A stretch of 64,000 nt of DNA from Phymatolithon calcareum. Its lineage: Eukaryota > Rhodophyta > Florideophyceae > Hapalidiales. Location: contig OZ345369.1 in assembly GCA_977006965.1 (NCBI GenBank), positions 744,001 through 808,000 on the forward strand, read 5' to 3'. Under the pieces are notes generated by a model. The model saw only the letters and a list, made by a program, of their open reading frames with translations, ran no database searches and was not told the origin of the DNA. Shown here piece after piece: positions 42,196 to 52,868 of the stretch. Both the position numbers and the translations under genes were made by a program. Positions within the stretch are counted from its first letter, which is position 1; every line of letters begins with the position of its first letter.

Positions 42196-43799
42196 TCCAC
42201 GGAGTTGCTTGACTCCGATGCTGTGGCTTGCAAATTCATTTCTCAGGACATCCAGAGAAGAGCCAGATCCTCTACTCCACACTCTGTTCCCAATAGAGTC
42301 TATCCGCACATGTAATTCCCACCAAACTTGAGGTCCACATTTTAGCCGAAAACTTTGAGAAAATAACGAGGACATAGAAAGTTCCACAAAATCTCAAAAA
42401 ATGTCAGATCAAATTGAACGCCGACAGACAACCGTTTAGGCACTGCTGCCCTATTTGCATGCCTCGCCATGAATTGCGTTTAATTCTGCCCACAAAAGGT
42501 GATACTGCAAGGAGAGCAACCGGCAGTAACCGTCACCTATAAGTCGGCAGATTTACATAAAGTGACATCGTTTTTTACATTAAAATTTCGCATATATTTT
42601 TGCAAATCTCTTGCTGTTACCAAGATTGATTTCGCTCTAAGTGTTGGCATTCGAAACCAAAACAGCTTTCCCGCGAAATAATCCCAGTTCTGAACGCGGG
42701 AGACTTAGACCTTTCTAGTGATCCCAAAAATGCTGGAATACCTCATCGGGAAGGCGCTTTTCTCGCACATCCATCATGGGGAAGCGCTTCATGAATCGCC
42801 GCGCGTACAAAGAGCCTGCCGCCGATTTGAGGCGATTGGTTGACGTTGCGCCGCGCCGCGCACTGCAGCGCGAGGCGTTCGCGAGAAGCCGCCGGGACCG
42901 AGTGATGAAAACCCGGTTGCGAGTCTCCGCCAAACGAGTGCGCGAGATGGCACACTGGAGTTGCAAAAATGAAGATTTAACCCCACGTGAATATTCCTGC
43001 GGGCCCAGTCTGAGTATGACACAAACTGAAGTCTTGAGGATGTGGCTAGCTGGAGTTAAGATATCCCTGTTGGCGTGCACAAAGGTGAAGGTTTTGAGAC
43101 TCCATACGTCAGTTCTGTTGGCGGAATTTAAGCAAGACACTGCAGCGGAGTTTACAGGCTTCTGTGGCAGGATCATCCACTGATATCGTAGTGCAGTTGA
43201 GAGGACGGCACCTAAAAGTTGCACCTGGAACATCAAATAGACTGCACGGCGAGGAGTAATGCAGGACACACAAAGCGGAGAAATCTTCCGTGGTGGGAAA
43301 GTTGGAATAAATCTGCGTGAACGTTAAACGAACGACGGAGCACATAAATGTTTATTATTTTAAAAAAATTACCATCTTAAGGGATCAGTTTTGCTTCGGC
43401 GTAAGATGGGGGTCCATAACTCAAAACAGTAATAGTATGGCGACGTGAAGCAGGTGATCTTGCATGTTCTCACCAAGTTAGCTCGCTTAGTGGAGCCGAC
43501 AAGAGCAGCATGTATTAGTTCAGATTGTCAATCGGCGAGAGGCTACCGCGATTGGTATACAATGCAAGGAAACGGAAAATTGACGACTTGCACAGCATGT
43601 CCTGTTGGAAAAAATAGAGGGAAGAGAACGTTGAACGAGTAAACGATGTACAAACATGGCTTATGACACTGACGATGCCCAACTTCTTCATGTAGTTTGC
43701 CTGCTTGTCCCATATTGTGTGTCCAGTTCAATGCATTCCGAATATTTGTACGAGATCCCACATAGGGCGTCCTGGGCAAGAGCGACCTGAAGCACAATA

Positions 43800-44085
43800 A
43801 AAAGTCTCGGGTAAGATCGCAATGCATCACGGAACGGTTTGGGAAACGTCGTGGAAATACACATTATGATCGACATGTACAACAGGCTTTTTGTGTTAGA
43901 GTGCAAGATAGTGTTGGACCGCGAAGCAAAGAAGTCATTGAATGGAAATAGATATAGCCAGGCTGTGTCGGTCGTAGTCGCAGTATCACATAAGCTCGGA
44001 TCAAGGACATGCATGGAGTCTCGTGTAAGATCGCAATGTTTCGCGGAAATGCACATGATGATAGACATGTGCAACAGGGACCTAC
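43800..44085 (+). repeat. Diverged tandem duplication
   Basis: The block AAGATCGCAATGcatcac..ATGATCGACATGTACAACAGG (43813-43884) recurs as AAGATCGCAATGtttcgc..ATGATAGACATGTGCAACAGG (44028-44079). The offset is about 215 bases and the orientation is the same. No function is evident. Confidence 0.65.
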
Positions 44086-45333
44086 GATGGTACCGGCTTG
44101 GACGCATTCTTAGAATGCACGAGCGCCGCCTGGTCCGATATCGGCGTTCTTCAAGACCGTGTGGTAGGTCAGCTGGTAGTTCTTTGGAGCCATTGTCTCT
44201 TCTCAGGGCCTTGATCTCGTGTGGTTGTTCGACAGGACCGTCAGCGCACAATGAAATTGATGGTAAAACAAATTCCACCACTTGCGCACGTGCGAAAGTG
44301 TCGATTTCGTGCTCCCGTACTATGGACCCGGACACGAGATTAAATACCAAGTTGACTCGATCACACTTGCACGTGTACGGCGCCGCGGTCGCATCGATTT
44401 GTTTGCATTACATGCGGCTAAGCTGCAGGAGGCTACAGTATAAACTCTGCGATACGCCTTAAACTTCGGCTAGCCAGATCCTTATCACATCACTTTAGCG
44501 CACCCAAAAGACTTTGACAAATATTTTCTTTCTGCTTCGCAGTAGAACTGTGGCAGGTGTCAATTCTGAGTTCATGAACCTACAGTTCCAAGGCACCGCT
44601 GAATGAAGAAAACCAACTCCGGTCGGAACTGCATTATGGAGACCTCTGAAACTATAAAACAGAAGTTCTAAAACTGCTGTTGACAATGTATGACCCAAAA
44701 ACTCTGGTGATAGAGTTTGCAAACTCCACATTTTTGGATCCTGGCAAATTTTTGCGCCCCCAGTGGTGTTAGTCGGGCTTGGTAGGGAAGACTCCCATCG
44801 GGAGCTGAGAACCTGATGTGTACTGATGTGTCCTTTATTTGAATTAAAAATTTTGTGCCACGCGCCGTTGCCGACATAAGGACATTGTCGCTTTTCCGGC
44901 CAAAAAGGAGGGTGCCCTGTGTCCCCCCTAACTGCTTGTTTTTGAGGCAATCATCACCGACTTCGTCTCTAGGTGACACTTGTCGTGGTGGCATACTGCT
45001 TCACCTGAAAAGTTTTTAAAATGGTGGGAAGGAAAGTAAATTTTTAATTAAAAAATCGCATTGCACGTCAAATCTGCCGACTTATGGGTAGGACGGTTAC
45101 ACGCTGTACCTGTTTCCACCAATGGTCCAAAAAACCTTACATCGAATCAAGTATAAATATCGACCACTTTTTGATACTATACAATTTGTTTCATACAACG
45201 TTCAAATGATTTTATCATTAAAAAAAGCTAAGTCGCATGGTGCTGCTCTTCGTCGCACACGCCCTTACGAGCACTGAACCTTTCTCTATTCCCTAATTTT
45301 TGCATGTCCGAGAACCAACTTCAGTAATCGTCA

Positions 45334-48300
45334 ATGAACACTTCCACACATATTCCCGCCATGTCGTCAACTCCGAATGTGCCTGAAAATTTATTTCCGA
45401 AAGCCTTGGTTTACCAGTCAGAGAAAAACGCGCGGTCGACACAGGCCCGCCCCCGGAAAGCGTGGCTTGCTTTCGCGAGCGCCCTGCGCTGGAAGTACGT
45501 CAAGGATGCCGCCAACTTAGAAGCCCCGCTCACGCTGTTGGACTTTCGCTGCGATGAGTGTCTCGTACTTGACCGGCTTCCCACGGACGCCGCTTGGAAG
45601 GATGTCGAAGATGCGGTGCTCCCGTTCCAGGGTAACACAGATGGAGGTCCAGCGCTTTGCGTTTCCGGCCGACTGCCCTCAGGTATCCCAGCAGTACGCG
45701 GCAGAAAGACCGTCGTCATCGTCGCCAGCTCTGAGAGTGAGAGAAGTGACTGGATCAGTACTCTGCGAGTCCGAATTGCGCCATGGAAGGCATTGATGGA
45801 GATATATAGAACGCTAGTTTCTAGTAGAGTCTCGAGCAGTGTCCCGGTCCTCGCGATTGCTAATGTTATTCATGATCAAGTTGCATCAAAACGCCATTTG
45901 ATCATCCCCGCTGTCTCGGCCGCCGCTGGAACTTCGCACTGCAGTGATAGTGGTTCTGGGTGTCCCACTTTACAACTGGCCGATACCCTGGATTCTGCGA
46001 GCAGAATTCCAGAGTTCGTGGAGTCAGTGGCTATCATTGTCAAGGTACTCCGTGAAAGCGTGCCGAATGTTGCGGAGACGGCTGAAAGAGTCGCCGACGT
46101 TGCCAAGTGTGTTACCGTCGTGGGCGCAGCTTTTCAGGTGGTAGCGCTTGGAGCAAGACTCGCGCACATGGTGTCTGAAGGAGCTCGCGGCCGCCAAATT
46201 CTGCCAAGACTTCACTCAGAGCTTGAAAGGCTATCGATCGCCGCATCGGAAAGCACAATTGCTGTTCTGAATCCCGAGGCAGGAATCGACGACTTGCGCA
46301 TTGAAGCCATTTTCAAGTTTCAGGAAGAGTGCATGCAGACTCTCGAAGGCATAGAAGATCAACTGATGAGAGGCAAAGTCTGGCAAGCAATGAGCTCGAG
46401 TATGGTGAGCGATGCTGAGTCGAAGGTAAAATCATTTCATGAGAGATTAGTCACCATCCGGAATACCGGTGATGTCGCGATCGTCAAGGTTGCTGTCGAC
46501 GAAATGAAGAGGGAGATTGATAAGAATCAAACGTTCGCCAACGTTGGCAGCAGTGGTTATAATGTGGATGTTTTGCCTATGCCGAGTCTCTCACCATACT
46601 TTGTTGGTCGTGGCAAGGAACGAGAGAAATTGCAAAAAATATTGCAACGCTTCGGAAGCGCCGCCATTACTCAGTATGGAGGTGCTGGGAAGACACAGTT
46701 GATGGTTTCTTTTGCCGAGTCAGCGCGAAGGAACGGGCTTGTACCTGGTGGTGTGTTTTGGGTCCCAGTGGCGGGCAATGAGGCTCAAATATTGTCGTCA
46801 GTGGGAGATTTCGCGCAACGACTCGGTCGGTTTTATTTACCTGAAAGCGACGGATTCAGTGTTGGACCGGTCATTGGGGCGTTACGTCGAGCACTGGACA
46901 GTGTAGAAGGCCGTTGGATGCTTTGTTTGGACAACGCCGACGACGAAGAGGCCGCTGAAGTTCTCGGAGAGATTGCTAAATTAGCAGAAGGAGAGTGCGG
47001 TTGGCTGATCGTGACCTCAAGACGGGGGGATCCCATGCTATGGTCTGGACTGGCGGAGGAGCAGATGCTGAAGTTATCGCCATTAGAGGAGGAGGACGCA
47101 ATGCTTGTACTATTGAAATTCAAGAATGCGGAAAGTAGGAGGGCCAAGCGCGATACAGCGATATACTCGGCTCTGGAACGTCTAAAATATGAAGATCCCG
47201 AGGAGTATCGTGCACTCGCCGACCTTGGCGGGAGAAAGGAGATCTATGGTCTCGCGGGCCTTCCTTTAGCCCTGGTGCAGGCTGGGAGCTACATTGCAAG
47301 CGCGGGAATAACAATTGCCGAATATGTTGAGGTGTACAAGAAACAGTGGAAAAACGAAGACTTGTCGTTGGTCTTTCGCAAAGCAATGAAGTCATATGGC
47401 GTACGTGAGGAGCAAAGAGCGATTTGGACGACATGGAAAGTCAATATGTCTAAGTTGGACCGGCTTTCGAGAAGTGTCCTACGTGCGGTTGCAATGTTGG
47501 GTGACAGAGGCATTCCAGAGCGTCTGATGAAGCGCGTCGTAATGGAATGTTCTCGGGATGAGTCGATGGGTGAAAGTTCGAATCTTCCTTATTTCAACAT
47601 TGTGAAGCTCGAACTGGTGAATGACGCATCCCTGTTGTCGATGGAAAATGAGAGTGGGACAACCAGACACACAGTCTTCAAGCTGCACACAATGATTCGA
47701 CTTTGTGTTCGAACGGATGCGGGGACAGAGCGTCGTGCATGTCAGAGTCGTGCGCTGCGAGCAGTGCATGCGTGCGTATCGCAGGTTCTGGAGGAGGACG
47801 GATTTAATTTCAATTCTTTGCCTGGTGTGTATGTGGAAACGTTGCGATATCTGCTACCTCATGTAGTCAGTGTTGTGAAAGAGCAGATGCAGGTGAGCAG
47901 ACGGATTGCAATGGAGATGTTTGCCACCAAATCAGAGCCACTTGCCAATTTTGCGATTGATATGTTGCTTTCAAGCGGACGAGCAAGGGAGGCTGATGAT
48001 CTTTGTTCCATATTGCTTCCACTAGTATCTTGGGAAGATAGAAAACTGGACATGCGAGAACTTGCGTCCAAACTTGTTTTCGCGCTCACGTGCGTAAGGA
48101 CGATTGAGGAAACAAAGCGACAGCAAGATCGGGAAAAGTGGTTCAAATACATCCTTCTTCGCAGTAGAGCTCGCTATGCCATTGGGCAATTCAGGGACTC
48201 AGAGAACGACGCACGAAATGCACTTCGTAAGATTCAGAGTGGAGGCCAAAATTGGCGTACGCAGTCAGCGGTAAGCATTCGTCGACATTTCCGGCAGCGC

Positions 48301-49452
48301 GAAAACCGTCAATCTTTCTATCCAGTGTCATCAATATGCGCCGACGTGCTTCATCAACTTGCTAGAATAAAAGAAAATGAAGGCGCTTTCGACGAGGCGG
48401 AGCAGCTTTATCGCGAAAGCTTGCGAATGGATCGTGCCGTCCATGGAGAAGATACCGTGCATCCAGATATCGCGGTTTCGCTGGGCAATCTCGGCGGAGT
48501 GATGAAAGCTAAAGGCGTTTTGGACGAGGCGGAGCAGCTTTATCGCGAAAGCTTGCGAATGAAGCGTGCCGTCCATGGAGAAGATACCGTGCATCCAGAA
48601 ATCGCGGCGTCGCTCCACCAGCTGGGCGGAGTGATGGAAGCTAAAGGCGTTTTGGACGAGGCGGAGCAGCTTTATCGCGAAAGCTTGCGAATGGATCGTG
48701 CCGTCCATGGAGAAGATACCGTGCATCCAGATATCGCGGTTTCACTGGGCAATCTCGGCGGAGTGATGGAAGCTAAAGGCGTTTTGGACGAAGCGGAGCA
48801 GCTTTATCGCGAAAGCTTGCGAATGAAGCGTGCCGTCCATGGAGAAGATACCGTGCATCCAGAAATCGCGGCGTCGCTCCACCAGCTGGGCGGAGTGATG
48901 GAAGCTAAAGGCGTTTTGGACGAGGCGGAGCAGCTTTATCGCGAAAGCTTGCGAATGAAGCGTGCCGTCCATGGAGAAGATACCGTGCATCCAGATATCG
49001 CGGCGTCGCTCCACCAGCTGGGCGGAGTGATGAAAGCTAAAGGCGTTTTGGACGAGGCGGAGCAGCTTTATCGCGAAAGCTTGCGAATGTATCGTGCCGT
49101 CCATGGAGAAGATACCGTGCATCCAGATATCGCGGTTTCGCTGGGCAATCTCGGCGGAGTGATGGAAGCTAAAGGCGTTTTGGACGAAGCGGAGCAGCTT
49201 TATCGCGAAAGCTTGCGAATGAAGCGTGCCGTCCATGGAGAAGATACCGTGCATCCAGATATCGCGGCGTCGCTCCACCAGCTGGGCGGAGTGATGAAAG
49301 CTAAAGGCGTTTTGGACGAGGCGGAGCAGCTTTATCGCGAAAGCTTGCGAATGGATCGTGCCGTCCATGGAGAAGATACCGTGCATCCAGATATCGCGGT
49401 TTCACTGGGCAATCTCGGCGGAGTGATGGAAGCTAAAGGCTGTTTGGACTAG
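45334..49452 (+). CDS. NB-ARC/TPR protein (NLR-like), truncated TPR array
   Basis: The protein has 1372 residues. Residues 40-150 resemble a PH-like domain ending in VIVASSESERSDWISTLRVR. A helical region (about 225-395) like the N-terminal signalling domains of NLRs follows. The nucleotide-binding NB-ARC module begins with FVGRGKEREKL (423-433). Its P-loop is YGGAGKTQL (448-456), where the first Gly of the usual GxGGxGKT is Gln. Walker B is WMLCLDNADD (528-537), VTSRR is at 560-564 and GLPLAL at 642-647. The C-terminus is eight 44-residue kinesin-light-chain-type TPR units (1020-1372), each with DEAEQLYRESLRM and HPDIA or HPEIA. Such proteins act as oligomerising switches in defence or self-recognition. 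The TAG at 49450-49452 replaces the GAG of earlier repeats, and recognisable TPR units continue beyond it, so the C-terminus is recently shortened. Confidence 0.9.
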   Translation: MNTSTHIPAMSSTPNVPENLFPKALVYQSEKNARSTQARPRKAWLAFASALRWKYVKDAANLEAPLTLLDFRCDECLVLDRLPTDAAWKDVEDAVLPFQGNTDGGPALCVSGRLPSGIPAVRGRKTVVIVASSESERSDWISTLRVRIAPWKALMEIYRTLVSSRVSSSVPVLAIANVIHDQVASKRHLIIPAVSAAAGTSHCSDSGSGCPTLQLADTLDSASRIPEFVESVAIIVKVLRESVPNVAETAERVADVAKCVTVVGAAFQVVALGARLAHMVSEGARGRQILPRLHSELERLSIAASESTIAVLNPEAGIDDLRIEAIFKFQEECMQTLEGIEDQLMRGKVWQAMSSSMVSDAESKVKSFHERLVTIRNTGDVAIVKVAVDEMKREIDKNQTFANVGSSGYNVDVLPMPSLSPYFVGRGKEREKLQKILQRFGSAAITQYGGAGKTQLMVSFAESARRNGLVPGGVFWVPVAGNEAQILSSVGDFAQRLGRFYLPESDGFSVGPVIGALRRALDSVEGRWMLCLDNADDEEAAEVLGEIAKLAEGECGWLIVTSRRGDPMLWSGLAEEQMLKLSPLEEEDAMLVLLKFKNAESRRAKRDTAIYSALERLKYEDPEEYRALADLGGRKEIYGLAGLPLALVQAGSYIASAGITIAEYVEVYKKQWKNEDLSLVFRKAMKSYGVREEQRAIWTTWKVNMSKLDRLSRSVLRAVAMLGDRGIPERLMKRVVMECSRDESMGESSNLPYFNIVKLELVNDASLLSMENESGTTRHTVFKLHTMIRLCVRTDAGTERRACQSRALRAVHACVSQVLEEDGFNFNSLPGVYVETLRYLLPHVVSVVKEQMQVSRRIAMEMFATKSEPLANFAIDMLLSSGRAREADDLCSILLPLVSWEDRKLDMRELASKLVFALTCVRTIEETKRQQDREKWFKYILLRSRARYAIGQFRDSENDARNALRKIQSGGQNWRTQSAVSIRRHFRQRENRQSFYPVSSICADVLHQLARIKENEGAFDEAEQLYRESLRMDRAVHGEDTVHPDIAVSLGNLGGVMKAKGVLDEAEQLYRESLRMKRAVHGEDTVHPEIAASLHQLGGVMEAKGVLDEAEQLYRESLRMDRAVHGEDTVHPDIAVSLGNLGGVMEAKGVLDEAEQLYRESLRMKRAVHGEDTVHPEIAASLHQLGGVMEAKGVLDEAEQLYRESLRMKRAVHGEDTVHPDIAASLHQLGGVMKAKGVLDEAEQLYRESLRMYRAVHGEDTVHPDIAVSLGNLGGVMEAKGVLDEAEQLYRESLRMKRAVHGEDTVHPDIAASLHQLGGVMKAKGVLDEAEQLYRESLRMDRAVHGEDTVHPDIAVSLGNLGGVMEAKGCLD
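48391..49446 (+). repeat. Eight near-identical 132-bp coding repeats
   Basis: Units of exactly 132 bases (44 codons) begin at GACGAGGCGGAGCAG (48391, 48523, 48655 and so on). Two types exist. Type A has IAVSLGNLGG. Type B has IAASLHQLGG and usually RMKRA. Their order is A B A B B A B A, suggesting amplification partly as 264-base pairs. Differences within a type are a few bases, so copies arose or were homogenised recently. Confidence 0.95.
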
Positions 49453-49740
49453 GCGGAGGTGCTGTTTCTCGAAAGCCTAGGAACTCTGCGTGTCGTCCAT
49501 GGAGAAGATGCCGTGAATCGAGACATCGCGGTTCCGCTGGGCAAACTCGGCTTGGTGATGAGAGCCAAAGGCTTTTTGGACGAGGCGGATGAGCTTTACC
49601 GCGAACGTCAGCGCATGAAGAATGCCGTCCATGGATAAGATGCTGTGCGTCTAGAAATCGCCGCATTGTTGCACCAGCTGGGCGGAGTGGGCAAACTAAA
49701 TCCGTTTTGGACGAGGCGGAGGAACTGTAACGCGAAAGCG
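49453..49740 (+). pseudogene. Degenerate TPR units past the NLR stop
   Basis: In the same frame after the TAG, TPR-like units continue (FLESLGTLRVVHGEDAV, then FLDEADELYRERQRM). A second stop (TAA at 49636-49638) and later frame loss break them. These units are much more diverged than the eight before the stop. They show the ancestral protein was longer and mark decay of the old 3' end. Confidence 0.85.
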
Positions 49741-52700
49741 TGGACAATTGCGTTCTGGATGTGAATTGCTTATCTAAGAAGGAAATTGCAGCTATCGATG
49801 CGCAAGCGCTTTCCGTGTTCGATATGGAATGCACGCATGCGACAGCTACCCGCGCGGAAGCTCAGCCTGTTCATTCGTGCCGTTTGTGCCAATGGCTTTG
49901 TACGGATCCCCCTCGCACCCTGTACAGGACCTCGCGAGCAGGTCTGGTGTGTTTTTTTTGGTGGACCTGCGCTGTTTGCCGAGAGCACAGAAAGACATTT
50001 CGGGAGCGACTTGAAAATGACAGGCCGGAAAAATGGACATTGATTTATGCAACTTATTTTTATGAAGGACTCTGGCTGAGACCGTATCGAACGCCTCGGA
50101 CAATTGGTGGGCAGCACCAAAGAAACTGCAACGGGCCGCACCTTCACATTGATTGATTGACTGATTGCGTTTCATCCAACATGATCTGCGTTGAAGATGC
50201 AAGCAAGCAAGCAAAATTGACATCGCCACCTCCCTCATCACCTCGCTCGTCTCTGTACAGTACTTTTGTGACTTCTCTCCTTCCGCTTCACCGATGGCGA
50301 TGGAAAACATTACACATTTCGCACACGCACGCCCAAAACCACCCGCCACTGCTTCTTCCTTTTCCTTCGTATTGCATTGCAGTTTATCAGAGAAGCTCTA
50401 GCAGCTCCACATCCTTACTGTACTATCCTGTACTGCTTCATTAAAACCAGTGGTTACTTGTGCTGCTTCAAAGCCATGGACTGCGTTCGCCACACCGACG
50501 CTACCCAGCCCGTCCACAACATTTGTTCGCTTGCTTTGAGTGGCGTCATCCCTCGTCTGCGGACGGTGCTCGCCACGCACCAATACAAGACAGGTGTCAT
50601 ATCGGCTCAAATCACACCTTGAACTGGTTCCTGTCGAGAGTGGCGGATAGATGACACGTGCATTGGGCAAATCGGAGAAAACATGCAGAATCGGCAGCAG
50701 TGACAGACGCGGTGACGTTTCGCGCGGATCGCCGATTTAGCACATTCTTTCGCCGGAATGTGAGGTGTTTTGGTCGCTCGGATGCAAACTGCGCGTGAGG
50801 ACAAGCGTTGAGGGCACCGTAAAAATTGAAAGTCCAAAAATGTGACAGAGAGAATATATTCCTGCCTACACGAATGCGCACGCAAGGAAAATGGGTGCTG
50901 TCTGTCTTGCCTTGCACTAAAAGCAGCACAGGCAAACACAATAAGCGTTCCACCTGAAACTCGGTGAGCGGTGGGCATTAATTCCATTCCGCATTGAATC
51001 ACTCCTCCGATGCGGGTACACGGCCGCGAGCGCAATCGGGTTTTGCGACGTTCATGCAGTCGTTCTCTTCTCACCGCATGCAGAACTTTCGACGCCTCCG
51101 CACGCACGCCGCGAGCGCTTGCCACCTCCCTCGCTCATTGGATGCGGCATAGCTCCAGTAGTCAGCGACAGTTCCTTCAGAAAAACCCAACTCCCTCGAC
51201 ATGCACAGGAATGGATTTATACACGTCGAGGATATCTTCTTCTTCACCGTACAGAAGCACACGCTGCTTCGACCTTGTTCTTCACTTTGCGGTGAAACTT
51301 TTCAAAGTGAATATCTTGGAACTATGTGCTATAATTAGAGTATTGTTCTATTTGCTGGCCTTCTCTCCCCGAGCAGTTTATTCACCGGCCACAGCCCGGA
51401 CGAGAAGATTGATCTCACCGGTGTTTGAAAGAGTCAGACGCCACTGCAGTTTTAGCCGTTCGTTTGATGAGAGATCGGAGGAGGGCCAGCAGTCGAGAGC
51501 CGGGTTTACGCCTTCTGTGTGATGCGAAGCAGTCCGCGGGGCATACATGTTGGTAATGGAGGGAATGACTAGAACTCATCTAGATGACAACATTAGTTTA
51601 GTTTCGGTTGCTTTCTTTCGCCGCGAAAAGTAGCCGAAATTACAGATTTATCAGTAAAGGTCCGCTGCGTCAGTCAAGCTCAAGAAACGAGTTTAAGCCG
51701 TTCCGCCTCTAACTACTGTAGACTTGTGCTGACACATCCATATCCTTCGTCTTCTCCTATACTTATAAATCTGTTGATAAGCTTGCTAAATCCGGACGAA
51801 AGAAACGATGTCTGTCGAAAAGTATAGAATCTGGACAGGCATTGCATTGTTGTTACCAGCAATCATGCCAATCATTTCAACATGACTACAGGGCAATGCG
51901 ATCATTAGCAATGGCTGCAATAATGTGGAATCGCGTCGGAAAGCTCGACATACTTGGAGACAAACTATGGGCAATTTCGCATCAGGGAATGAGGTTGCGG
52001 CCGTCGCCGTATATTGTGATATAGAGGATATCTTCTTCAAGATCTTATCTCTCGTTTTCATGCCCATGAGAATTAATGGTGTGAAAAGCAACATAGTTTC
52101 ACGGAACACAGAAGAAAGTTTATCAAACCATCGCAAAGGGACGAAGATGAATGTCCTTCACGCCCAGGCACAATGGCACACATTTAATACGTGGGCAATA
52201 CAGTTTGACCACAGCACCTTTTGGTCGCACGACACTCCACTTCATCGGGTGTTCTCGATCTTCTGATACCTTAGCTCGTTGCCGCCAGTAACCGCCATGG
52301 GGGCCGGTTCGGCGGTGACCGGCTGTGAATTTAATTCCAACGTCCCCAAAGATCCCGAGCTAAAGATCATAACACCTATCTGCCCTCGACATCGCGCCTC
52401 TCAACAACAAGCAATCAAGGTGCCACAGTGCAACATCCGCCTCTGTTCGCTCGCCGGCATCGAGCAATTGCTTTCTTCCATCTTAAAGCTCTCAATGACA
52501 GCTCTTGGCTCACGTCATTAATATGCCACCGAGGAGCTTTATCATCTGTACTCGGGCAGGCTTGGAGGCGTCGGCCGATGTCCAGGCGCATTATCCGAAA
52601 ATGGCATTGAGCCGAGAGGAATACACGACGACCCGCCCGAGTTTTTACGATCCCTAACGGCATACCGGAATCTTGTTGACACCGACGCGCTTGGTCTCGT

Positions 52701-52868
52701 GAAACAATCTCCGACTCAGGCCTTGACGCTCCGAAATGGGCATCAAGACCCCGAGGTAGCGCCGTATTCCATGCTATCCTCAAGATGAGAGATGACCATA
52801 TAAGGGGTGACAGTCCCAGTGGCGGTTATTCTCCAGCAAAAGACCAAGCTGACCTAAACAAGATCATC
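49741..52868. other. 3.1 kb without a supported gene
   Basis: Short overlapping frames occur on both strands (for example 50607-51125 minus, 51010-51522 plus), none with a known motif. The diverged dispersed repeat at 52108-52480 lies near the right end. Confidence 0.4.
52108..52480 (+). repeat. Diverged dispersed repeat, copy 2
   Basis: This is the partner of 4855-5225 in the same orientation. It keeps the core GCCGCCAGTAACCGCCATGG followed by GGGCCGGTTC, and GTGCAACATCCGCCTCTGTTC near the end is shared in part. No intact coding frame is common to both. Confidence 0.6.

Larger units (their letters stand above)
41076..45333. other. 4.3 kb without a supported gene
   Basis: Several minus-strand frames are long for chance (41104-41448, 42019-42387, 42715-43269, 43688-44350, 44495-44950), but none shows a domain I recognise and some overlap frames on the other strand. 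The stretch holds a 28-base perfect palindrome (42168-42195) and a diverged tandem duplication (about 43800-44085). It is probably decayed transposon DNA. Confidence 0.4.

Noticed and set aside
43688-44462. Long opposing frames of about 200 codons each
   Set aside because: They overlap on both strands, cover a tandem duplication, and neither shows a recognisable domain.
48331-49386. Long minus-strand frames with repeated HGIFSMDGTIHSQAF units
   Set aside because: They are the antisense shadow of the TPR-coding repeats; any frame stays open because the 132-base unit is in register.
48391-49446. Regular direct repeats that could suggest a CRISPR-like or satellite array
   Set aside because: Units are 132 bases, without spacers, in frame with a TPR protein, in eukaryotic DNA.
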